A stretch of 64,000 nucleotides of DNA from Entoloma clypeatum (taxonomy: Eukaryota; Basidiomycota; Agaricomycetes; Agaricales; Entolomataceae), in NCBI GenBank assembly GCA_963565915.1, contig OY751485.1:682001-746000 (forward strand). Direction: 5' to 3'. How positions within the stretch are numbered: position 1 is the stretch's first letter; the number at the start of each line of letters is the position of its first letter. Of this stretch, positions 53,421 through 61,946 are shown piece by piece. The notes below the pieces were generated by a model. The model saw only the letters and a list, made by a program, of their open reading frames with translations. It was not told the origin of the DNA and searched no databases. The translations under genes and the position numbers were made by a program.

Positions 53421-56349
53421 GATCCTGTTCAATGGGAACTGGGTTATGAGGTGTTTCGTTGTGACTATCGTCGTCATTGCTGCCGGGAATGAGATCCTCA
53501 AACTCATCAGCCGGCTCTGGGTCTTCCATTTCTGGGTGGTTTTCTGGCAACGGGTCGATATGGCATCTAGGGTACTTGCTTTCATCAAAGATAGCTTTCC
53601 CGCCCATGAAAATCGTGTTGGTCTCAGGATCCATGAAGCGGTATCCTTTGACCCCTGGTTTCGATCCGAGATAAATCATCAATCGGGATCTTGATTCCAG
53701 GGAGTTCCTACGTTTCTCCTTTGGGATATATACATATGCTTGACATCCAAATACTCTGATGCTGGACATGTCGGGGATCTCATTGGTCACCCTGAAGTAA
53801 GGGGTTTTCCATTCAAGACGCTGCATGGGGGTTCTGTTGTAGAGAAATGCTGCATGTTCCAAACAGAATTCCCACCACATGGGCGGTAAGCATGCATCGA
53901 AGCGCAATGCCTGAGATTTTTCCCATAGTGTTCGATTGATCCTTTCTGCTCTACCATTCTGCTGGTGCGGATATGGGAGCGTGACGTCGATCAGAATTCC
54001 ATGATCGGCAAGTACATCTTTGTATTCGTCAAATTCTCCACCTCCATCAACTTGCCACTTCTTAGGAGTAGCGGCAAATTGGTTCTGGATCATCGCAAGA
54101 AACTGTCTCAGTGCCGTAATGGCACCAGACTTTTTCCTAAGCAAGACGACCCAGACATGAGATGAAAAATCGTCCAAAAACGTGAGGAAGTATTTGTACT
54201 TGTGGTACGATGCTGTGGATATCTGTTTCAGGTCTGAATGAATCAGATCGAAGGGTTTGACAGCCCTCGTCATTGAATTGGGGTATGACTGATTCAGCAT
54301 TTTCCCTTTGAGACACCCTGTGCAGCTTTCCTGTGATTTCTCACGTACTAATGTTTTGGGTACTCCTTTGGTACTGGTGGGAATCTTATTGAGCGCCTGG
54401 TCATTTGGGTGGCCAAGGCGTTTGTGCCAGGTTTTGACAGTGATTTCGCTAGAGATCGCATGGATCTGGTCATGGTGTATTTCAGTGTTTAACCAATAAA
54501 TGGTTTGTCCGAGAATGTGAGGTGAGAACTGTATTTTGTTCTGTCCTTTGGAGATGTTGATTTCTCCACGCATTCCATCTACTTTGTAACCGTGATTAAG
54601 AAAGACACCTAGGGACAATAGGTGTGTGTCCATGTCCGGAATGTAGAATACAGGTCGGAGAAGATGGGTTTTTACTTCCCCGTTTAGGGTATGCCGTACT
54701 GGAACGGCCCCAACTCTGAGAATTTCCAGTTTCTTTCCCTTTTCAGCTGTTTGGACAAATCGCTTAGCCTTGAGAGGCCTGTAGTATGCGAAGTCTTTAA
54801 ACTCATGGGTAAAGTGTAATGATGCGCCGGAATCTAAGATCCACTGAGCGCGTTCTCTCTCTTTGCAGTGTGTGCAGGACGTGAAATGTTTGATATATTT
54901 TTTGTACAGATCATCGCTAAAGAGATCTATACTATCTGCATTGGTACTGGCTAATATATATTCAAACGTCTGTGCGTGATTATTAGCATTTCCCATTTGG
55001 TCAAGTTTGAGAGAGGAATGTGACAAACCGTCAAGTTCAATCAGCCCTTCTTCAAATTGTTCCGGCCCCATCCGCTCGCTTTGATGGTCTATGTCCATCA
55101 TCCTAAGGGTTTGGTCCAGCGGCGGAGTAACTCGACGCTGCTTGGACGGTCTTTCGTCTTCTTCTGGGATAATCATATCCAGAATGCGAAGGTTTGACCC
55201 TGAGGGGCGAGCACCAATGCTGCGCGCGAGTTTGCGAACATGGTCGTTCTTTTTCCACACGGATGGTTTTCCAGAAGGAAGCCCGGTGTACTGTGACGGA
55301 GGGGGGTTCATGCGTTGCAGGAGCGACTGCATTTTTCCAGAATCGGGCTGTGCGGTACTTGTCATTTTCCCTCGGCCAGTGATGGTGGTGAAGGACAGTG
55401 CCGGAAGAGGAGGGAAGTGGATGGCGGGAGCAACAAACTCAACCGTTTCTTCCACATGGTCGGACATGTTGTCCGCAGTGTTGGCGCTTTTCTTTTGGTT
55501 GCGCCAGCGTCCTTTTCCCTTCTTTTTTTCAAAAGTGGTACTAGGGTCAGTCAAGTTAGGCTGCTCGTCAGCGTCGTTCTGCGAGGTACTCGGCTTTTGC
55601 TGCTTTTCCCATTTGGGGTCCTGCCCCTTGCGCTTTGTCCTGGAAATTTTCCGGGCCTGCTCATTGGATGCACGAGTAGACCCGACCGAATACTTGTGCC
55701 TGTATTCAGAGATGATGCTTTCGGCGACGGCTTTGTAGGTGAAATCGTCGGCATCGTAGACCTGGAAAAGGGCGGTGGAGAGTGACGACCAGGCGTCGGG
55801 AATTGCATTGGCCAGGATCATTGCCTGCATCAGATCGGGGACGATAAAGTTCGAATCGGCGAGCCGGGCGAAAAGAGACCCCAGGCGTTCGATTTCAGGC
55901 ATGGGGTCGCGTCCAGACAGCTTGAAGGTGGCAGCGGCCTTGAAGTCGCCGAAGATGACAGCCGGGGATACCTTGGAGTAGGCATCCTTTAGCGTTTTCC
56001 ACGCGCCAAGTGCCGAGGTGCTGTCTTTGATGTGTCGCCTGATTGCCTCAGAGACTTTCAGATGGATCGCTCCAAGGGCTGTGTCGTCGTCCCTAATCCA
56101 GGCCTTTTCTTCCTTGCGGAAGCCAGGCTGGTCAACAGTGGTAACCAGCACAGGAGGAGCAGCGGCGGTGGGACCGGGAGTGGAGACCGTAGTGGTGAAG
56201 TCGGCGATCACGGGACGAGTGATGTCGCCAGAGACGATGCGCCAGACTCCTTGATGGAGGAGGTAAGACTTCATTTTCTCGGCCCAGCTCTGGTAGTCGA
56301 TGCCATCAAAGGCGGTGATGATGTCGAGGGCAGAACGAGAGGTAGACAT
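53421..56349 (-). pseudogene. Copia E gag to integrase (no RT)
   Basis: An open frame of about 975 codons: gag from MSTSRSALDIITAFDG, protease DSGASLHFTHE (intact, unlike D), pre-integrase finger, integrase core with HSDLKQIS, VDGGGEFDEY and QQNGRAERIN, then the linker up to PVPIEQD. There the middle LTR begins and RT/RNase H are absent from this unit. The frame itself carries no stop. Confidence 0.9.
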
Positions 56350-56699
56350 TGTAGATGAATCTAAAAAAGGGTTCCCAATCAGTGATGTGTTATGAATATG
56401 ATTTTAGGAAAACAATTTAAATGATTCCTTATGACATATTCCCTTTAGGAATAGCGGTCACGGGAAAACCCTTTTATATGTCAGAAACGTATAAGGTGCG
56501 ATCAACATTTCCACATGGAGTGTACTAGGTCAATCCCCTTAGGGACGTCTCATGACAGGTACTTGTCGTAATGACGTTCCCAGGTTCATATGTGAAGAAG
56601 TAAGACTCAGAACCTAGATCTTGCGATCGGTTCTTTGCCAACCAGGGTAGAGTGGGCAGGTACTCGCTGTTGCCAGTGTTCCCCAAGTCCCTCTGCTAT

Positions 56700-56714
56700 C
56701 CGGGGCCCATAACC
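56700..56714 (-). promoter_or_regulatory. Primer-binding site of copia E
   Basis: GGTTATGGGCCCCGG on the minus strand next to the 56715-57024 LTR. Confidence 0.6.
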
Positions 56715-57024
56715 TGTTGAAGTTCCACCTGGGCGCTAGCCACAGGTGTACTGAGCAACATAGCTACAGTGGACGTACTCTACGATACCGCTATGGTCAC
56801 TTACATGGTTTGGAGGGGGTAAGGCTAGTGAGAGCGGTTGAGGCTGGTGAGAGCGATGGAGCTGGTTAAGAGTCAAGAGACAACTTGTTGATATTGACAG
56901 TTTCCTGGTCTTATATACCGTACTACTGTTTGTACCAACCAAACAAGTATGTAATGAAGATATGTAAAGGTCACATGATGTAATCTAATCTAATCTAATC
57001 TATGTGATGGGAAAAGTTTCAACA
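56715..57024 (-). repeat. Outer (5') LTR of the D/E composite
   Basis: 310 bp; five bases longer than the left outer LTR because of one extra TAATC unit in the TAATCTAATC run. Followed by GTTAG. Confidence 0.92.
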
Positions 57025-57120
57025 GTTAGGGGTAAGAACACCAACATATGCCTCAGATGTGGTAAGACTGGCCATTTCAGTTGCGAGTGTCCGCTCCAAT
57101 TCAACACTGATTCATGACAT
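57025..57120 (+). pseudogene. Retrotransposon gag fragment, right half
   Basis: GKNTNICLRCGKTGHFSCECP is a C-x2-C-x4-H-x4-C zinc knuckle. It continues the frame of 47240-47660 when the composite and one GTTAG are discounted. It stops soon after at TGA. Confidence 0.7.
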
Positions 57121-57229
57121 CAGATGAACAGGAGGAGTGCATGAGGCATCTACCTCCAACATTGCTGGAGTGTCGGAGCAAGTGGAAGACAAACAAGAGG
57201 ATTTTCCCCCCGACAATGAGTGAATGGTG

Positions 57230-57843
57230 TAGTGTTTGTAGGTCCAGTTTACTTTCATTGGTTTCAGACTGAGACCGGATGGAACCGAACCGGTGAAAGA
57301 CTGGACCGCCGGTCTCGGTCTTTAAAGTTTCGGATCACAACCGGTTTCCGGTTCGTCTTTTTTCAGGATTTTCAGAGACAGCTAAAAAACCAGTTTGAAC
57401 CGGTTTAAACCAGTCTTTGACCAAAGGTCACCCACAGTTGGTATACTCACCAACTGCAGTTAAACTCCGAGTTTTTCAGTGATTCTTTGACCAATTTCTG
57501 ACATCAAAAAAAAAATTTTTTAAAACCGCAGTTGGTATACTGACGAACTGCGGTTCAATCTTGAATTTTTTGATGATTCTTTGATATCAAAAACCCAAAT
57601 AAAGTCAAACAATCATCAAAAACTCAAAAAACACACCGCGGTTGGTGAGTATACCAACTGCGGGTGAAGACCGGTCTGAACCGGTCTTGGTTTCATTCTA
57701 TCTGAGAAACAGAACCGGTATGACCGGTTTCACATGGTCCGGTTCAGTTTTTTCAAGATCATGTGAACCAAAAAATTGGTCTCGGTCTCGGTCTCTAAAT
57801 TTTGAGGGTCAAAAACTGGACCGAACTGGACCTTTAAACACTA
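57230..57843. mobile_element. 614 bp hAT-type MITE
   Basis: Ends TAGTGTTTGTAGGTCCAGTT and, inverted, TAGTGTTTAAAGGTCCAGTT (two mismatches). Exact 8 bp target duplication GAATGGTG at 57222-57229 and 57844-57851. Subterminal CCGGT/ACCGG words as in the other two elements. No coding capacity. Confidence 0.88.
57431..57665. repeat. Three related hairpins nested in the MITE
   Basis: CAGTTGGT-ATACTC-ACCAACTG (near 57434), CCGCAGTT...AACTGCGG (near 57529) and CGGTTGGT-GAGTAT-ACCAACTG (near 57640) each fold back on themselves. The first and third are also inverse to each other, so the block itself resembles a 235 bp inverted-repeat element. Confidence 0.6.
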
Positions 57844-57856
57844 GAATGGTGTGCAC

Positions 57857-58289
57857 TGTAAGGGCAACCTTACAATCCAAGACTCAAACTCAGATACTTG
57901 CAAGGGAGATCCAAGGTTTAGATTGAGCAGTCTGATAAGTAATACAACACACACCTTGCAAGGGAGATCCGAAGAGAAAGTTCTAAGGATTCCCCTGCAA
58001 GCTAGTGAGATAAATAGTAAAATGAGATATGAAATAAGAGATAAAACGAGACGCATAAATGATGAGCAATGATCGGGAGTAGCAATGAAGGATGAATGGA
58101 AACAAGATGAATGATAGTACCTGCGATCCGACATGCAGAGTAGTGGATGGGGGCGGAGTCGTCGGATGTGGAGAGGCGGATAAGATGTTGGAGACAGTGG
58201 ATACGATCAGAGGATATCGGAGATGGTGGAATAGAAAGGAAAGGAAGAAAGGAAAGGAAAAGTGAAAAGTGAAAGTGGTTGCCCTTACA
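57857..58289 (-). repeat. 3' LTR of gypsy F
   Basis: TGTAAGGGCAACC...GGTTGCCCTTACA, perfect 13 bp terminal inverted repeats, 433 bp. Confidence 0.85.
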
Positions 58290-58315
58290 TCACCCCCCCT
58301 TCAAGGCATGGCGTC

Positions 58316-59403
58316 TCAACATGTCAGGTGAAACGAGTTGAATATCGCGGCGGCGATCGGCCGCGGAGCTCCCGGATGACGTCGGTAGAAGTCGCGGACT
58401 AGGCGCAGAGCGTGGACATTGTCTTCTGCTTCCCAGGAATTCTCTTCATAGCCATATCCCTTCCATTGACCAAGAATTGAAGCTTGCCTCGATGCAGTTG
58501 GCTGTCCAAGAGGTTTTCAACATTGTACTCCGATTCTTCTCTGACTACCGTCGGAGGTGGAGGGGAGTGGACTTGGCGTCGGAAAGGGTCGTCGGAAACT
58601 AGTGAAAGTTTGACGACATGGAATACTGGGTGAACGCGGGACATGGAAGGGGGAAGGCGAAGTTCGTAGGCATGTGTTCTGACAGGTCGGACCACTGGGA
58701 AAGGGCCTACATATCGATGTGCAAGTTTTTTTGTGGGTCAGGTGGTTTTGAGGTCTGATGAGTCTAAAAAGACCTTGTCCCCCGGACAGAATGTCAGAGT
58801 GGTGCTCCGATGCTGGTTGTAGTATTGTGCCATGTCATCTTTTGCCTTTGTCAGTGCTGCACGAGCCTCCTCTAGAGCGGACTTCATCCGCTGGCTGAAA
58901 TCCACTACCGCCTCGATCTCCGTTCGCTTCTCGTGAGGTTCGAATACCATGCGCAGATGGCGGCCGGTGTCAATGTAGAATGGAGTTTGACGTGTCGATG
59001 CGTGAACATGGTTGTTGTATGCAAATATAGCCATTGGAAGCCATTCGTCCCAATTGTCTTGACGTTCATTGACGAATAGGTGAAGGTATTGTTCCAATCC
59101 TTGATTGACCCGCTCTGTCTGTCCGTCCGACTGCGGATGGTAGGCTGTCGAGGCAGCAAACTTAATGTTAAGCAGCCTGTATAGTTCACATGTGAACTTG
59201 GTGACAAACTGTGGTCCTCGGTCAGAGACAATGGCCTCTGGTAGTCCATGGAGTTTCCAGACATTTTGAACATAGGAGCGTGCAGTCCCGAGTGTGGAGA
59301 TGTCGGAGTGCGTCGGAATGAAGTGTCCCCGCTTCCCTACTGAGTCCACTACCACCATGATAGTGTCGTAGCCGTGGGCTTCTGGTAGTTCAGTAATGAA
59401 GTC
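58316..59403 (-). pseudogene. Gypsy F integrase core and chromodomain
   Basis: DFITELPEAHGYDTIMVVVD, SDRGPQFVTKF and a Glu in DGQTERVNQGLEQY give the D,D,E core. The GPY-type region is interrupted by TGA at 58738 where Arg is expected. The chromodomain starts YNVENLLDSQLHRGKLQFLV and then needs one extra base to stay in frame (near 58465); a natural stop follows at 58316. Confidence 0.85.
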
Positions 59404-61315
59404 TTTTTTTTTTTTTTTTTTTTTTTTTTGTGTCAACAATTTATATACCGGTACCCTGAGGGCAGTCCGGTCGCCTACTACTACAAGTCGGCAGTAAAGA
59501 CTTTTAACGTGCATGTGGGCTAGCACAGAAATTTCCAAAAAATAGAAAAGACGGTACAGTGATAAGATGCAATCAAGGGACTACAGAGGAGAGCATACAC
59601 GAAAAGTAACACAATATGTAGAGAGAGACGACATACATGTAGCTGGATACTCCTTGAGGGGAGTATGACTTTAAGCGTCCCCATGACCAGTTCACACCTC
59701 TCCATCATCACGGCTGCGGCCAGAGGCAGGAGCTTTCCGACGAGTACCGGTTTCCCTGGTCAAGGGACGTACATGGAGGTCGAGCCCAGATGGCTCGCCC
59801 CTTGAATATCGGGCCATGATCCAGCCCTGGTCAAAACGGTGCTGCCAAAACTGGCAGCGTGGAGAGTTGGCAGCGTGAGGTTTGCCGCAGTTCTTGCAAT
59901 GAGCGTTGTGAGGACAAGGAGTCCCCTCGGCGATGGGAGGAACAGGAGGGTTCGCATCAGGGCGTCCCTTGCAGCAGGTGGCAAGAGAGCGATGGTTTTC
60001 TTCGCGGTGAGGACCCCTACAAATGGGGCAGAATACACGCGTGGAGTTGCAGAAGTTTGTGTTATGTCCCCACGAACAGCAGCAGGTGCAGAGAGGCATA
60101 CCAATCTTCATGGAGGCCTTTCGGAAGAAGCAGACCATCGTCCCCAAGTTTAGGGAGCGGTTGACGAATGTCTTCATCCGGGAGCCAGTTTGGGAGTCCC
60201 AGATGTCGAAATAGATGGTACATGTGTCGGCGCGCCTGGAATCACAAACGATCCGGGGAGGAGCCGCAAGGCGAATGCTGTCTTTGAAGACAGAAGAGTG
60301 GAGGGCGCTTTCAGCGTCCTTGGAGGTGATAGCTCTGTCACCGCGGTAAAATGGGACACCTACAAGTTTACAGAATGAGCGGGATGAAGGCACCTCGCAG
60401 CGGACTGTGGATCCTTCAGGAACGACAGAGCATACGAAGGTTTCCAACCTGGAGAGGTCGGAGGGGAAAGGGACACTGGTTGTGGTGAGGCAGAGCCCAC
60501 CGTAAGCCAGGCGGAAGGATTCGACCATGATTGAGCTCTGGAATGAGTCGACATGGCGAGAGATGCATGTGGCCAGTGGGAGAAGGTCTACCGTAGTATC
60601 CTTCGCATCCACGACAACAACGATGGAGCAGCGTGAGGGGCCATTGGACGTGTTGTAAGGGCGACGCCTAGCAACAAGAGGTGTGTTCCGCCCAGGTTGG
60701 GGGTTCACAGGGGGAGGAGGAGGCGGGGGGCCACTAGGTGCCTGAGCAGCATGAGGCGGCCTCTTGCGACCAGAGGGGGGAGGGCGAGGGGGGCCCGCAG
60801 GGGCACGGTTTGGTCCGGGGGGTTCCACGTCCAGGTCCATGGCACTACCACCTGTAGCAGCACCAGCAGCCGGAATAACCGGCGCCGCCGCAGGGGCAGT
60901 GGGGGGAGGAGGTCGAGGAGGAGGGGGTCGGGGGGGCTGACATGTCAGAGGAGGGGGAGGGGGAGGCAAAGCAGCCACAGCTTCCGCCGGGGTGTAAAGG
61001 CCAATGTTGTTAAACTTCATCGCCATGTGTTGGTAGACAGGACCAAAAAGGTCCTTCGCACCTGGATTGTCACGAAAATGTTGGAGAGTCTCGGGTTTAC
61101 TCACCCACTCTACCAGATAGCCAAAGACCTGAGTGGCCGCTTCAATGTCGACGCTGTTGGGAACCGCCCCAGCGCCAGAGGAGTTATTCTGAATAACTTG
61201 ATCCAGGCGTTCAACCATGGATCCTAGGAGGGGCGAGAGGGTGGTAACTCGCTCGAGAGAGGACAGAGGAGAAGGAGAGGGAGAGTGCATCGGACCTTGG
61301 TGCGAAGGCATGGGT
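59404..61315 (-). mobile_element. ORF1-only LINE with poly-A tail
   Basis: On the minus strand: ORF1 (61311-59692), about 260 bp of 3' UTR, then a poly-A run (26 T at 59404-59429). There is no RT/endonuclease ORF2 between ORF1 and the tail. The last 60 bp before the tail match the LINE end at 7187-7226, so this tail is the family's own. I found no target duplication flanking it. Confidence 0.7.
59692..61311 (-). CDS. LINE ORF1 protein with zinc knuckles
   Basis: 539 codons, intact. The first residues (MPSHQGPMH) overlap gypsy F sequence, so the native start may be further in. Residues about 30-110 are helical (LGSMVERLDQVIQNN); 115-230 are Pro-rich with an R/K patch; 240-400 hold alternating strands and helices. 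The C-terminal third has three zinc-binding motifs: C-x2-C-x4-H-x4-C (CTCCCSWGHNTNFC), C-x2-C-x3-H-x4-H (CPICRGPHREENH) and C-x2-C-x3-H-x6-C (CKNCGKPHAANSPRC), followed by FWQHRFDQGW. This is the gag-like RNA-binding ORF1 protein of fungal I/Tad-like LINEs. Confidence 0.8.
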   Translation of the reverse strand: MPSHQGPMHSPSPSPLSSLERVTTLSPLLGSMVERLDQVIQNNSSGAGAVPNSVDIEAATQVFGYLVEWVSKPETLQHFRDNPGAKDLFGPVYQHMAMKFNNIGLYTPAEAVAALPPPPPPLTCQPPRPPPPRPPPPTAPAAAPVIPAAGAATGGSAMDLDVEPPGPNRAPAGPPRPPPSGRKRPPHAAQAPSGPPPPPPPVNPQPGRNTPLVARRRPYNTSNGPSRCSIVVVVDAKDTTVDLLPLATCISRHVDSFQSSIMVESFRLAYGGLCLTTTSVPFPSDLSRLETFVCSVVPEGSTVRCEVPSSRSFCKLVGVPFYRGDRAITSKDAESALHSSVFKDSIRLAAPPRIVCDSRRADTCTIYFDIWDSQTGSRMKTFVNRSLNLGTMVCFFRKASMKIGMPLCTCCCSWGHNTNFCNSTRVFCPICRGPHREENHRSLATCCKGRPDANPPVPPIAEGTPCPHNAHCKNCGKPHAANSPRCQFWQHRFDQGWIMARYSRGEPSGLDLHVRPLTRETGTRRKAPASGRSRDDGEV

Positions 61316-61387
61316 CACATGTCTTGCAATATTGACCTATTAAACGAGACATGTGTGGCCACCAGTAATTGCGCGACACCAGTTCCA
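61316..61387 (-). pseudogene. Gypsy F integrase zinc-finger fragment
   Basis: LELVSRNYWWPHMSRLIGQY followed by CKTCDPC is the zinc-binding N-terminal part of gypsy integrase. It ends at the copia junction at 61388. Confidence 0.8.
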
Positions 61388-61637
61388 AAAACCCTTTATA
61401 TGTCAGAAACATATAAAGTGCGATCAACGTTTCCACATGGAGTGTACTAGGTCAATCCCCTTTAGGGACGTCTCATGACAGGTACTTGTCGTAATGATGT
61501 TCCCAGGTTCATATGTGAAGAAGTAAGACTCAGAACCTAGATCTTTCGATCGGTTCTTCGCCAACCAGGGTAGAGTGGGCAGGTACTCACTGTTGCCAGC
61601 GTTTCCCAAGTCCCTCTGCTATCCGGGGCCCATAACC

Positions 61638-61946
61638 TGTTGAAGTTCCACCTGGGCGTTAGCCACAGATGTACTGAGCAACCAGCTACAGTGGAAGTAC
61701 TCTACATAACCGTTCTAGCCACTTACATGGTTTGGGAGGGGTGAGGCTGGTGAGAGCGGTTGAGGCTGGTAAGAGCGATGGAGCTGGTTAAGAGTCAAGA
61801 GACAACTTGTTGATATTGACAGTTTCCTGGTCTTATATACCGTACTACTGTTTGTACCAACCAAACAAGTATGTAATGAAGATATGTAAAGGTCACATGA
61901 TGTAATCTAATCTAATCTAATCTATGTGATGGGAAAAGTTTCAACA
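61638..61946 (-). repeat. Copy of the middle LTR
   Basis: 309 bp, identical in structure to 53112-53420, again joined at ..TTTCAACA to the copia E linker. Confidence 0.9.

Larger units (their letters stand above)
47661..57024 (-). mobile_element. Copia D/E composite with three LTRs
   Basis: LTRs at 47661-47965, 53112-53420 and 56715-57024. GTTAG flanks the outside (47656-47660 and 57025-57029). The right unit (E) runs from 5' LTR through integrase and stops exactly at the middle LTR in the pol linker; the left unit (D) is full length. The outer LTRs are near-identical to each other and to copia C, whereas the middle LTR differs at many sites. This is best explained by D inserting into E and homologous recombination between their RT regions removing one LTR. 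Confidence 0.85.
57857..61387 (-). mobile_element. Gypsy F: 3' part of a chromodomain gypsy, split by a LINE
   Basis: 3' LTR (57857-58289), polypurine complement CCCCCCC (58293-58299), chromodomain and integrase (58316-59403) and, beyond the LINE, the integrase zinc finger (61316-61387). At 61388 the sequence changes abruptly to copia leader. About 30 codons between the zinc finger and the core appear to be missing at the LINE site. Confidence 0.8.
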
